Below are positions 8,147 to 16,060 of a stretch of 43,743 nucleotides of DNA, piece by piece (position 1 is the first letter of the stretch; every line of letters starts with the position of its first letter). Where the stretch lies: assembly GCF_014648695.1 (NCBI RefSeq), contig NZ_BMRP01000001.1, positions 441,144-484,886 on the forward strand, given 5' to 3'. Below the pieces are notes generated by a model. That model did no database searches and was not told the DNA's origin. It was given only the letters and a program-made list of their open reading frames with translations. Source of the DNA: Streptomyces albospinus (GTDB lineage: Bacteria > Actinomycetota > Actinomycetes > Streptomycetales > Streptomycetaceae). The translations under genes were made by a program, and so were the position numbers.

Positions 8147-8809
8147 TCAGAACAGCCGCAGCTTGTCGTCCTCGATGCCGCGCAGCCCGTCGTAGTCCAG
8201 CACCACGCAGCCGATCCCGCGGTCGGTGGCCAGCACCCGCGCCTGCGGCTTGATCTCCTGAGCTGCGAAGACGCCCTTCACCGGGGCCAAGTGCGGGTCG
8301 CGGTTGAGGAGTTCGAGGTAGCGGGTGAGCTGCTCGACACCGTCGATCTCGCCCCGCCGCTTGATCTCGACGGCAACGGTCTGGCCGTCGGCGTCCCGGC
8401 ACAAGATATCCACCGGACCGATGGCGGTGGGGTATTCACGCCGAATCAGCGAATAGCCCTCGCCCAGTGTCTCGATCCGATCGGCGAGCAGCTCCTGGAG
8501 GTGGGCCTCCACACCGTCCTTGATGAGCCCCGGGTCCACCCCGAGCTCGTGCGAGGAGTCATGGAAGATCTCCTCCAGGGTGATGATGAGCTTCTCGCCG
8601 CCCTTGTTCTCCACCGTCCACACATCGCCGTCCCCTTCCTTGAGGGAACAGGGCGGGGACATCCAGTTGAGGGGTTTGTAGGCCCGGTCGTCCGCGTGGA
8701 TGGAGACGGAGCCGTCGGCCTTCACCAGGATCAGGCGAGGGGCGGAGGGGAGGTGGGCAGTGAGCCGGCCCGCGTAGTCCACGGAGCAGCGGGCGATGAC
8801 GAGACGCAT
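8147..8809 (-). CDS. nucS: NucS/EndoMS mismatch-specific endonuclease
   Basis: A 220-residue endonuclease of the archaeal/actinobacterial NucS (EndoMS) family, which replaces MutS/MutL mismatch repair in actinobacteria by cutting both strands at mismatches. The C-terminal RecB-like nuclease core is visible: GPVD with D134, then VAVEIK with E148 and K150, then [16 protein letters not shown], and QEIKPQAR. The N-terminal half (residues 1-110) is the DNA-binding/dimerisation domain. The protein ends in LRLF, a hydrophobic tail resembling the sliding-clamp-interacting end known in this family. I chose the ATG at 8809 because homologues begin [10 protein letters not shown]; the frame stays open 41 codons further upstream without family resemblance. 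Confidence 0.95.
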   Translation of the reverse strand: MRLVIARCSVDYAGRLTAHLPSAPRLILVKADGSVSIHADDRAYKPLNWMSPPCSLKEGDGDVWTVENKGGEKLIITLEEIFHDSSHELGVDPGLIKDGVEAHLQELLADRIETLGEGYSLIRREYPTAIGPVDILCRDADGQTVAVEIKRRGEIDGVEQLTRYLELLNRDPHLAPVKGVFAAQEIKPQARVLATDRGIGCVVLDYDGLRGIEDDKLRLF

Positions 8810-8817
8810 GGTGCGCC

Positions 8818-8823
8818 ACGCTA
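8818..8823 (-). promoter_or_regulatory. Candidate -10 box of nucS
   Basis: TAGCGT on the minus strand ends 8 nt before the nucS ATG, implying a leaderless or nearly leaderless transcript. No Shine-Dalgarno precedes this ATG, which supports the idea. Confidence 0.4.
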
Positions 8824-9060
8824 CTCGAACCGGGGCCGCTGACGCGATTCGCCCCTGGACCGCGGTCCCTTTACGGGGGAAACCCCCGCACCCCCGGCGC
8901 CCGCCATTGGCCGGTTGTATGTGCAATCCCATGGTGCGGGCCCCTTGCGCGGCATACCGTTGAAGCAGGGGGTCGTGAGGCGAACACGCTGTGTCGCGAA
9001 TTCCCCGTGTCCCATCCCTAGGCCCCGTCCGTCCCGGCGGGTCCGCGAGAGGAGAACCTC

Positions 9061-9453
9061 ATGTCGCTCGACGTCTCACCGGCCCTCCTCGAACAGGCCG
9101 AGCGAGGCGAGGTCGACGAAGCCGCATTTGTCGACTGCGTCCGGAACTCCCTGCCCTACGCATGGGGGATGATCAGCTCGCTGGTGGCCCAGCTGAAGGT
9201 GGACGGCGGAGAGTTCGCCGACAACCAGACGCCGCCGCCGGACGAGCAGGCGCGCGGCCAGCTGCTGCGCGCGCTGGCGAGTGACGCCATTCGCGGTTCG
9301 TTGGAGCGTCACTTCGGTGTGCGACTCGCCTTCCAGAACTGCCACCGGGTCGCGGTCTTCCCGCTCGACCCGGCGGTGGACGCGCGGCTGGCCAAATTCA
9401 CCTCCATCCGGGGCCAGCTGCTGAACCAGTCGCCCGAACTCCGCGACTGCTGA
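9061..9453 (+). CDS. SCO5389-family conserved actinobacterial protein
   Basis: A 130-residue soluble protein of a family found next to nucS in Streptomyces; I recognise it by content and context as the SCO5389 type. It has no transmembrane segment. It begins MSLDVSPALLEQAERGEVD, contains helices such as PYAWGMISSLVAQL, and a more conserved-looking centre (RGSLERHFG, FQNCHRVAVF). Two cysteines lie near the N-terminus and the centre, and one is the last residue. A good ribosome-binding site (GAGAGGAGA, 9048-9056) precedes the ATG. The function is unknown. The 251-bp region between it and the divergent nucS carries no other gene. Confidence 0.85.
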   Translation: MSLDVSPALLEQAERGEVDEAAFVDCVRNSLPYAWGMISSLVAQLKVDGGEFADNQTPPPDEQARGQLLRALASDAIRGSLERHFGVRLAFQNCHRVAVFPLDPAVDARLAKFTSIRGQLLNQSPELRDC

Positions 9454-9553
9454 TCGGAGTTGCTGCCGCTGAGCGGGTCGGCCGGAGCACCCTCCGGGAC
9501 CGTGCACCGGCGGCAGCACCACCGACCAGCCGTGCTCCGCAGCTCGCCCCGCC

Positions 9554-9585
9554 ACCCTCGCCCCGGCCCGCAGGCCCGCGAGGGT
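9554..9585. terminator. Hairpin between convergent genes
   Basis: ACCCTCGC (9554-9561) pairs with GCGAGGGT (9578-9585); inside, two GGCC blocks can extend the stem. It lies between the stop codons of the SCO5389-type gene and the oxidoreductase gene. Confidence 0.6.
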
Positions 9586-9624
9586 TCGCGGCGGCCGGCT
9601 GCGCGGACGGGCCCCCGGCCGGGG

Positions 9625-10674
9625 TCACCCCAGCTGCGGCAGCACCTCGGAGCCCAGCCGCCGGACGTTCTCCTCGGTGGCGGCGAGATCCCCGGAGCCC
9701 TCGACGAGCAGCGCGAACCGCCGGATGCCCGTTCGCTCCGAGGTCTCCGCCAGCCGGTCCGCACACAACTCCGGTGTACCGACCGGATGCAGGGCGCACA
9801 ACAGCTCCGTATACGCCAGCGGATCCCGCATCCGGCGATAGCGGCCGTCGACCGTCACATGCGCGCCCAGCCCCTGCCGCAGCCAGCCGGGCATCGCCTT
9901 CGTCAGCGTCTCCACCGCCGCCGCCCGGTCGTCCGCGATCTGCACCACGCCCGCCGAGACATGCTCCGCGGCGGCGATCTCGTCGCCGTCCCGGCCGGCC
10001 TCCCGCGCCGCCGACCGCCACAGCGCGACCATCTCCGCCTTCTCCTCGTCGCCGCAGTGCATCCCCAGCAGCATCGGCAGCCCGCGCGCCGCGGCCAGCC
10101 TGACCGAGGCGGCGGACGTGCACGCCACGACCACCGGCGGCCCGGCCGCCAGGCCGTCCGGATCGTCCGGGTCCCCCAGCGCCTCGGCCGGCCGCGGCAC
10201 CACCGCCACCTCCCGGAAGGCATAGCGCTCGCCCTGCGCACCCACCCGCGGCTCGCGCAGCCAGCGCAGCAGCAGATCCAGTGACTCCGGGAAGCCGTGG
10301 TCGTAGGCGGCCAGGCCGGAGCCGAAGACCTCCAGATCGACCCAGGGACCGCCCCGGCCGACGCCGAGCGTGAACCGGCCCTCGGACGTCAGATGCAGCA
10401 GCGCCGCCTGCTCACCGAGCGCCACCGGATGCTGGGTCGGCAGCACGCTGACCGCCGTGCCCACGCCGATCCGGCGGGTCCGGCCCAGCAGCAGCGCGGC
10501 CAGCGTCGTCGCCTGCGGACAGACGCCGTACGGCACGAAGTGGTGTTCCGCCAGCCAGACGTCATGGAGACCGGCCTGCTCCGCGACCTCCGCGGAGCGC
10601 ACCGCGCGGTGCAGCGCTTCCCCCTGTCCCTGGCCCGGGAATTGAGCGGCCAGGATGAACGCACCTACGCGCAT
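9625..10674 (-). CDS. LLM-class (luciferase-like) flavin-dependent oxidoreductase
   Basis: A 349-residue bacterial-luciferase-fold monooxygenase, likely using reduced flavin (FMN or F420). Typical features are the N-terminal GAFILAAQFPGQ strand, the motif VWLAEHHF (residues about 39-46), RIGVGTAVSVLPTQHPV, and GRFTLGVGRGG. It lacks any signal peptide. The ATG at 10674 is preceded by a GAGGAGG ribosome-binding site (10684-10690). The substrate cannot be told from sequence. It faces the convergent SCO5389-type gene and diverges from a small zinc-finger-like protein gene. Confidence 0.9.
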   Translation of the reverse strand: MRVGAFILAAQFPGQGQGEALHRAVRSAEVAEQAGLHDVWLAEHHFVPYGVCPQATTLAALLLGRTRRIGVGTAVSVLPTQHPVALGEQAALLHLTSEGRFTLGVGRGGPWVDLEVFGSGLAAYDHGFPESLDLLLRWLREPRVGAQGERYAFREVAVVPRPAEALGDPDDPDGLAAGPPVVVACTSAASVRLAAARGLPMLLGMHCGDEEKAEMVALWRSAAREAGRDGDEIAAAEHVSAGVVQIADDRAAAVETLTKAMPGWLRQGLGAHVTVDGRYRRMRDPLAYTELLCALHPVGTPELCADRLAETSERTGIRRFALLVEGSGDLAATEENVRRLGSEVLPQLG

Positions 10675-10865
10675 CGCTCTCTGCCTCCTCGCAGCCGACG
10701 CGACTCCCCCCCACACACAGGCAACAACGTGCGACACGTGCCCAGGGCACGGCCTGACGCGAAATTTCCAGATCATCGCAGAAACGGGACAGCGGGCTTC
10801 TGCCCCTGACCGTGCCGCGTACGCTGGTGACAGCCTGTGACCCCGTCGACATCCCGAGGTGTGCT

Positions 10866-11180
10866 GTGTCCCCGCGTCGAAACCGCCAGCGCGGTGCGAA
10901 ACCCGTCGAGCGCGCGGGCGGCGAGCGCTACGGCCTGGAAGCCACCGAGGAGTGGCGCGGTGAGGAGTGGGTCGTCCGGCAGATCGGCGCGAGCGGCGCG
11001 GCCAAGCACTACCGCTGCCCGGGCTGCGACCAGGAGATCCCGCCCGGCGTCCCGCACGTCGTCACCTGGCCCCGGCACGGCGACGTCGACGACCGCCGCC
11101 ACTGGCACCGGGCCTGCTGGAACGCACGGGACCGCCGGAGCGCACGGCTCCAGCGGTCCCGGAACGCGCCCAAGTACTGA
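10866..11180 (+). CDS. Small CxxC/HxxxC protein, possible zinc ribbon
   Basis: A 104-residue basic protein. Residues 55-85 contain a putative zinc-binding set: CPGC, then PHVV and HWHRAC about 25-35 residues later, resembling HNH/zinc-ribbon folds. N- and C-termini are Arg/Lys-rich, fitting nucleic-acid binding. Homologues are often named ATP/GTP-binding protein, for which I see no P-loop. The GTG at 10866 is chosen because GAGG lies just upstream and homologues begin with a short SPRRNRQRG-like basic stretch. Downstream, the convergent ABC permease ends 22 bp away. Confidence 0.75.
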   Translation: MSPRRNRQRGAKPVERAGGERYGLEATEEWRGEEWVVRQIGASGAAKHYRCPGCDQEIPPGVPHVVTWPRHGDVDDRRHWHRACWNARDRRSARLQRSRNAPKY

Positions 11181-11202
11181 GCGCGGAAGGCGAGTCGACC
11201 GG

Positions 11203-12537
11203 TCAGACGTCCCGCTTGAGGAGCGCCGCGTAGGCGCCGCCCAGTGCCACCGCGGCCACCCCCGCGAGGATCAGCAACGGCTCCCAGCCCGACGGGCCCT
11301 CGGGCAGGAACGGGATGTCGTAGAGCGTCGCGAACGCGTTCGGCACGGAGTACTCGATCATCTTGTGCTGGAAGTCCTTGAGGGACTCGCCCTGGAGGAA
11401 GAGCGCCAGCAGCATCGGCAGCAGCACGACGCCCATCATGGCGCTGATGGCGCCCGCGGAGTGCCGCAGCAGCGCGCCGACGGACAGCGCCAGCAGGCCG
11501 AGCAGCGCGACGTACAGGCCGGCGCCGACGGTGCCGCGCAGCCACTGGTCGACGGTCGGCTCCGGGCCGTTGAGCATCGCGTAGTCGAGCAGCGCCACCA
11601 GGGTCGTGGCGATCGTGGTCAGCACCAGCGCCAGTCCGAAGAAGACGATCGCCTTCGCGGTCAGCACCCGGGCGCGGCTGGGGCAGGCGGTCAGCGTCGT
11701 ACGGATCATGCCGGTGCCGTACTCGGACGAGATCGACAGCACGCCGAGGGTCATCACGCACAGGCTGCCGAGCAGCACGCCGACGAAGCCGACCGCGAGC
11801 AGCGGATTGACCCGCCGCTCCGAGCCCAGCGCGAGCGCCGACAGCAGCCCGACGCCGACGATGAGCAGCAGCATCACGCCGAGCGTCCACATCGTCGAGC
11901 GCACCGAGCGGATCTTGGTCCACTCGGAGAGCAGCGCATCACCGAGGTGGGTCGCGCGCACCGGGATGGGGGAGACGTAACCGGCCCCGCCCGCCTGCCA
12001 GTTGGGGGCCTCGGGCCGGTGCGGCTGCGGCGGCCGCTGCTGCGGGTGCGGGCCCTGCGGCTGCGGCTGGGGCCGGCCGGCGGCCGGGACGGTGAGCATC
12101 ATCGTGCCCGCCGCCTCAGCCGGCCTGCCCGGACCGTGCGCCGCCAGCGGCGTCGGCTCGGGGTGGCCGCCGGCCGGCGGCTGGGCCTGGGGGAGCGGCT
12201 GGGCCTGGAGCATCATCGTGCCGGCTTCCTTGGCGGGGCCGGGCTGCTCGGGTGCCTGCTGGGCCTGGAGCATCATCGTGCCGGCTTCCTTGGCGGGCGC
12301 GGGCTGCTCGGGTGCCTGCTGGGCCTGGAGCATCATCGTGCCCGCTTCCCCGGCGGGCGCCGGCCGCTCCGGTGCCGGCTGCGGCGACGGGGGGCCCGCC
12401 TGCTCGAACGGCGTCGAAGGCGCGGGGGAGGCCGGGGGAGCGGTGGGCGGCATCGGGGCGGCGGGCGGCATCTCCTGCGCGCCGGTGTCGTGCGGTCCGT
12501 GCTGCGGCTGGGGCTGCGGCTGCTGAGGGCTGGTCAT
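11203..12537 (-). CDS. ABC-2 type permease with N-terminal Pro/Gln tail and AGTMML repeats
   Basis: A 444-residue protein. The C-terminal 250 residues form a normal ABC-2 permease with six predicted helices. It begins at LLSEWTKIRSVRSTMWTL, contains SSEYGTGMIRTTL, a motif typical of these exporters, and ends KRDV. The first 190 residues are an unusual cytoplasmic tail of Pro, Gln and Ala in which the hexapeptide AGTMML appears four times (residues 65-70, 85-90, 105-110 and 143-148), the first three exactly 20 residues apart. Its ATG overlaps the stop of the ATPase gene by 4 nt (12534-12537), so the two are translationally coupled. The substrate is unknown. Confidence 0.9.
   Translation of the reverse strand: MTSPQQPQPQPQHGPHDTGAQEMPPAAPMPPTAPPASPAPSTPFEQAGPPSPQPAPERPAPAGEAGTMMLQAQQAPEQPAPAKEAGTMMLQAQQAPEQPGPAKEAGTMMLQAQPLPQAQPPAGGHPEPTPLAAHGPGRPAEAAGTMMLTVPAAGRPQPQPQGPHPQQRPPQPHRPEAPNWQAGGAGYVSPIPVRATHLGDALLSEWTKIRSVRSTMWTLGVMLLLIVGVGLLSALALGSERRVNPLLAVGFVGVLLGSLCVMTLGVLSISSEYGTGMIRTTLTACPSRARVLTAKAIVFFGLALVLTTIATTLVALLDYAMLNGPEPTVDQWLRGTVGAGLYVALLGLLALSVGALLRHSAGAISAMMGVVLLPMLLALFLQGESLKDFQHKMIEYSVPNAFATLYDIPFLPEGPSGWEPLLILAGVAAVALGGAYAALLKRDV
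12199..12360 (-). repeat. 60-bp tandem repeat coding for AGTMML units
   Basis: Near-identical 60-bp units begin around 12181, 12241 and 12301. The core GGAGCATCATCGTGCC (plus strand) recurs at exactly 60-bp spacing. A diverged fourth AGTMML unit lies at 12094-12111. Confidence 0.9.
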
Positions 12538-13817
12538 CGGGCGTCCTCGTGGTGCGGCATGGGCAGATCGGCGGGGGCGGCGACGGGCGGCGCGGCCGGC
12601 GGCACGGGCGCGGCGGGCTGCGGCTGCTGCCCGTACGGGTGGGGCGCACCGTACGGACCGGGCGCCCCGTACGGGTGACCCTGGCCCTGCGGCGGCAGCG
12701 GCGCCCCCGGCACCGGAGCGGCCCCGGGAGCCTGGGCGTACGGACCCGGCTGACCGTACGGATTCGGCGGCAGCTGGCCCGGCACCCCGGGCGGCACCGC
12801 ATATCCCTGCGGGACGGCTCCCTGCGGGGCGTATCCCTGCGGCGCGGCTCCCTGTGGGGCGTACCCGGCGGGGGCCTGCTGGAGACCGGCCCGCTGGTCG
12901 ATCGTCGAGCGGTAGTCGACGGCGCCCTGCGTCATCCGCATGTACGCCTCTTCGAGCGACGCCTGGTGCGGCGAGAGCTCCCACAGCCGGACCTCGGCCG
13001 CGTGCGCCAGATCGCTGATCCGGGGCAGCGGCAGCCCGGTCACCCGCAGCGCACCGTCCGGTTCGGGCGCCGCCTGGCCGCCCGCCTCGCCGATCGCCGC
13101 GGTCAGCTTCTCGCGCTGCTCCGGCTCGCCGTCCGGCGTCCGCACCCGGGCGAAGTCCGCGGAGTTGGCCGAGATGAAGTCCTTGACGGACATGTCCGCC
13201 AGCAGCTGGCCGCGGCCGATCACGATCAGGTGCTCGGCGGTCAGCGCCATCTCGCTCATGAGGTGCGAGGAGACGAAGACGGTACGGCCCTCGGCCGCCA
13301 GCTGCTTCATCAGGTTCCGCACCCACAGGATGCCTTCGGGGTCCAGGCCGTTGACCGGCTCGTCGAAGAGCAGCACCTGCGGATCGCCGAGCAGCGCCGC
13401 CGCGATGCCCAGCCGCTGGCCCATACCGAGCGAGAAGCCCTTCGAACGCCGCTGGGCGACGTCCTGGAGGCCGACCACCCCCAGTACCTCGTCGACCCGC
13501 CGGGCCGGAATGCCGGACAGCTGGGCCAGCGACAGCAGATGCGACCGGGCGCTGCGCCCGCCGTGCACGGCCTTGGCGTCGAGCAGCGCGCCCACCTGGC
13601 GCGGGGCGTTGGGAACGTCGCGGAACGGACGGCCGCCGATCGTGGCCCGGCCCGACGTCGGCGCGTCCAGGCCCAGGATCATCCGCATCGTCGTCGATTT
13701 GCCGGAGCCGTTGGGACCCAGGAAGCCGGTGACCGTGCCCGGCCGCACCTGGAACGACAGGTTGTGCACGGCCGTCTTGGGCCCGTAGCGCTTGGTCAGG
13801 CCGACTGCCTCGATCAT
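12534..13817 (-). CDS. ABC transporter ATP-binding protein with Pro/Gly/Tyr-rich C-terminal tail
   Basis: A 427-residue ATPase. The first 230 residues carry Walker A GPNGSGKST (about 34-42), a variant signature SLGMGQRL in place of LSGGQ, Walker B LLFDEPVNGLDP and the switch His in SSHLMSEM. A DUF4162-like domain follows (to about 300). The last 120 residues are low-complexity, with PQGYA-type repeats and PYG motifs. Family members energise ABC-2 exporters for drugs, lantibiotics or envelope components. The ATG follows a GAGGGGCGGAG ribosome-binding region. It is co-transcribed with the coupled permease gene downstream, probably from a promoter near the dyad at 13891-13907. Confidence 0.92.
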   Translation of the reverse strand: MIEAVGLTKRYGPKTAVHNLSFQVRPGTVTGFLGPNGSGKSTTMRMILGLDAPTSGRATIGGRPFRDVPNAPRQVGALLDAKAVHGGRSARSHLLSLAQLSGIPARRVDEVLGVVGLQDVAQRRSKGFSLGMGQRLGIAAALLGDPQVLLFDEPVNGLDPEGILWVRNLMKQLAAEGRTVFVSSHLMSEMALTAEHLIVIGRGQLLADMSVKDFISANSADFARVRTPDGEPEQREKLTAAIGEAGGQAAPEPDGALRVTGLPLPRISDLAHAAEVRLWELSPHQASLEEAYMRMTQGAVDYRSTIDQRAGLQQAPAGYAPQGAAPQGYAPQGAVPQGYAVPPGVPGQLPPNPYGQPGPYAQAPGAAPVPGAPLPPQGQGHPYGAPGPYGAPHPYGQQPQPAAPVPPAAPPVAAPADLPMPHHEDAR

Positions 13818-13890
13818 TCTCCGCCCCTCGCAGATGGTCGGGGCAGAGGCGCCCTCGTGCCCCCGTGAGGGTTAGGAGGCTATCTGTCCG

Positions 13891-13907
13891 TTGACGGTTC
13901 CCGTCAA
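13891..13907. promoter_or_regulatory. Perfect dyad TTGACGG-N3-CCGTCAA over a putative -35 box
   Basis: A 7-bp inverted repeat with a 3-nt centre. The minus-strand TTGACG within it can act as a -35 hexamer for the ATPase/permease operon starting at 13817; TAGCCT 19 nt further is a weak -10 candidate. A repressor bound here would block that promoter. Confidence 0.5.
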
Positions 13908-13989
13908 AACGGGGGCACTCCGGCACCGGTTGCCGCGGCCAGGGGCGTGTCCGGCCCCGACCCGCCGGGCAGCCCCTGCGGCGTGCCGG

Positions 13990-14763
13990 TCAGGCGTCGC
14001 GCCTCCGCAGCAGCGCGAATCCGCCGAGCAGCGCCGCCGCCGTCCAGGCCGCCATGATGGCGAAGCCGCCCCACGGCCCGTACGGCGCCGGGTCGTTGAG
14101 CGGGGCGACCACCTGCATGATCTTCGAGCCGGCCTGGTCGGGGAGGTAGCGGGCGACCTTCCGGGTCGCCGAGACGTTCCCGAGGATGCCGGAGATCAGG
14201 AAGAAGAACGGCATCAGGATGCCGAGCGACAGCATCGGGCCGCGCAGCATCGCGGCCACCGCCATCGAGAACAGCGCGATCATCGTCATGTAGAGCGCGC
14301 CGCCGACCACCGCCCGCAGCACCCCCGGGTCGCCGAGGTACGTACGGTGCTCGCCGAGCGCCGCCTGCCCCGCGAAGAACGTCACGAAGCTGGTCGCCAG
14401 ACCGACCGCGAAGACCAGCGCGGTGGCCACCAGCAGCTTGCTGAACAGGAAGGTGCCGCGCTGCGGTACGGCGGCGAGCGAGGTGCGGATCATGCCGGTG
14501 CTGTACTCGTTCGAGACCACCAGCACCCCGAAGACGACCATCGCCAGCTGGCCCAGGCCCATCCCGGCGAAGCTGATGTTGGTCGCGTCGAAGGCGAGCT
14601 GCCGCTCGGCCGGCATCGAGGTGAAGTCGTTCCGGACGAGGGTGCAGATCAGCACGCCCACGACAACGGTCACCACCGCCGCGATGCCCAGCGTCCACAC
14701 CGTCGACCGCACCGACCTGATCTTGGTCCACTCCGACCGCAGGACCTGCCCGACCACAGCCAT
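13990..14763 (-). CDS. ABC-2 type permease (second pair)
   Basis: A 257-residue membrane protein with six predicted helices, paralogous to the permease at 11203 but without the long tail. It opens with VLRSEWTKIRSVRSTVWTLGI, contains VSNEYSTGMIRTSL, and ends LLRRRDA, closely matching the first permease. It starts 3 nt after the stop of its partner ATPase (14767), so the pair is an operon. The similarity of both pairs indicates tandem duplication. The substrate is unknown. Confidence 0.92.
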   Translation of the reverse strand: MAVVGQVLRSEWTKIRSVRSTVWTLGIAAVVTVVVGVLICTLVRNDFTSMPAERQLAFDATNISFAGMGLGQLAMVVFGVLVVSNEYSTGMIRTSLAAVPQRGTFLFSKLLVATALVFAVGLATSFVTFFAGQAALGEHRTYLGDPGVLRAVVGGALYMTMIALFSMAVAAMLRGPMLSLGILMPFFFLISGILGNVSATRKVARYLPDQAGSKIMQVVAPLNDPAPYGPWGGFAIMAAWTAAALLGGFALLRRRDA

Positions 14764-14766
14764 CCG

Positions 14767-15924
14767 TCAGCTCCTTCTCTTCTGCCACTCCGCGCCCCAG
14801 CCGCCCGACTGCGGGCCGCCCGGCTGCGGGCCCCCCGGCTGCGGGCCGCCGGGCGGCGGGCCCCCCGGCCGCGGGCCGCCCCGCTGTGGACCACCCGGCT
14901 GCGGGCCGCCCCATTGCGGTCCGGCCCACTGCGGACCGCCCGGCTGCGGGCCGCCCGAGAACGCGCCCTGCGGCACCGGGGGCCGCCGCGGCTGCCCGGC
15001 CCGCGGTCCGGCCGGCTCGCCGTCGTGCGCGTGGTACTCCACCGACCCGGCCGTCAGCTGCATGAACGCCTCCTCCAGAGACGCCTGCTGCGGACTCAGC
15101 TCGTGCAGCACCAGCTGGTGCGCGGCGGCCAGTTCGCCCAGCCGGCGGGCCGGCACCCGGTCGATCTCCAGCGAGCCGTCGCGGGCCGCCACCGCCGGGA
15201 TGCCCTCGCGGTGCAGCACGTCCAGCAGCCGCTGCCGCTCCGGGGACCGCACCCGGACGTACGACCGCGAGTTCTGCCGGATGAACTCCGGCATCGACGT
15301 GTCCGCCAGCAGCCGGCCCTGCCCGATCACCACCAAGTGGTCCGCGGTCAGCGCCATTTCGCTCATCAGGTGGGAGGAGACGAAGACCGTACGGCCCTGG
15401 GCCGCGAGGTTCTTCATCAGGTGGCGGATCCAGTGGATGCCTTCCGGGTCGAGCCCGTTGACCGGCTCGTCGAACATCAGGATCCGCGGATTGCCGAGCA
15501 GCGCCGCCGCGATCCCGAGCCGCTGGCCCATACCGAGCGAGAAGCCCTTCGACCGCTTCCTGGCGACCGCGGTCAGCCCGACGGTGTCCAGCACCATGTC
15601 GACCCGGGACCGCGGAATGCCGTTGCTCTGCGCCAGGCACAGCAGATGGTTGGCGGCGCTGCGGCCACCGTGCATCGCCTTGGCGTCCAGCAGCGCCCCG
15701 ACATACGTCAGGGGGTCCTTCAGCTGCCGGTAGTGCTTGCCGTCGATCCGCACCGAGCCGGCCGTCGGGTTGTCCAGATCGAGCATCATCCGCATGGTCG
15801 TCGACTTGCCCGCGCCGTTGGGACCGAGGAAGCCGGTGACGATGCCCGGCCGGACGGTGAACGTCAGATGGTCCACCGCGACCTTGTCGCCGTAATGCTT
15901 GGTCAGCCCCTGGACCTCGATCAT
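14767..15924 (-). CDS. ABC transporter ATP-binding protein with GGPQ-repeat tail (second pair)
   Basis: A 385-residue ATPase paralogous to that at 12534. Walker A is GPNGAGKST, the signature is the same SLGMGQRL variant, and Walker B is LMFDEPVNGLDP. The last 75 residues are a Gly-Gly-Pro-Gln repeat with tryptophans, a different low-complexity tail from that of the paralogue. The frame stays open 65 codons upstream, but the family begins at MIEVQGLTKHYG, so I place the start at 15924. A TAGCGT -10 box 7 nt before this ATG and the absence of a Shine-Dalgarno point to a leaderless message. Confidence 0.92.
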   Translation of the reverse strand: MIEVQGLTKHYGDKVAVDHLTFTVRPGIVTGFLGPNGAGKSTTMRMMLDLDNPTAGSVRIDGKHYRQLKDPLTYVGALLDAKAMHGGRSAANHLLCLAQSNGIPRSRVDMVLDTVGLTAVARKRSKGFSLGMGQRLGIAAALLGNPRILMFDEPVNGLDPEGIHWIRHLMKNLAAQGRTVFVSSHLMSEMALTADHLVVIGQGRLLADTSMPEFIRQNSRSYVRVRSPERQRLLDVLHREGIPAVAARDGSLEIDRVPARRLGELAAAHQLVLHELSPQQASLEEAFMQLTAGSVEYHAHDGEPAGPRAGQPRRPPVPQGAFSGGPQPGGPQWAGPQWGGPQPGGPQRGGPRPGGPPPGGPQPGGPQPGGPQSGGWGAEWQKRRS

Positions 15925-15931
15925 GTACAGC

Positions 15932-15937
15932 ACGCTA
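15932..15937 (-). promoter_or_regulatory. -10 box of leaderless second ABC operon
   Basis: TAGCGT on the minus strand is separated from the ATG by 7 nt, placing the expected transcription start on the A of the ATG. The -35 region (TGGCGG at 17 nt) is weak. Confidence 0.5.
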
Positions 15938-15995
15938 GGCCCGCCATGATCGCCCCGCCACCGGGCGCCGCCGCCCGGTGGACCGGCTACGACGG

Positions 15996-16030
15996 CGCCC
16001 CCGCACCGCCACGGAGGCGGTACGGGGGCG
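15996..16030 (-). terminator. Terminator hairpin after filP
   Basis: A 15-bp stem with one mismatch (arms 15996-16010 and 16016-16030) and a 5-nt loop, between the filP stop and the ABC operon. A second 7-bp hairpin (CCGGGCG/CGCCCGG) lies at 15961-15978. There is no T-tract, which is common in Streptomyces. Confidence 0.65.
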
Positions 16031-16060
16031 GGGTCGGCAAGGCGGGAACCTGCCGGCGGG

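Noticed and set aside
11203..13926. A single 907-codon ORF spanning permease and ATPase
   Set aside because: Its upstream part is out of frame with the real ATPase. The true genes are two, overlapping by 4 nt at 12534-12537.
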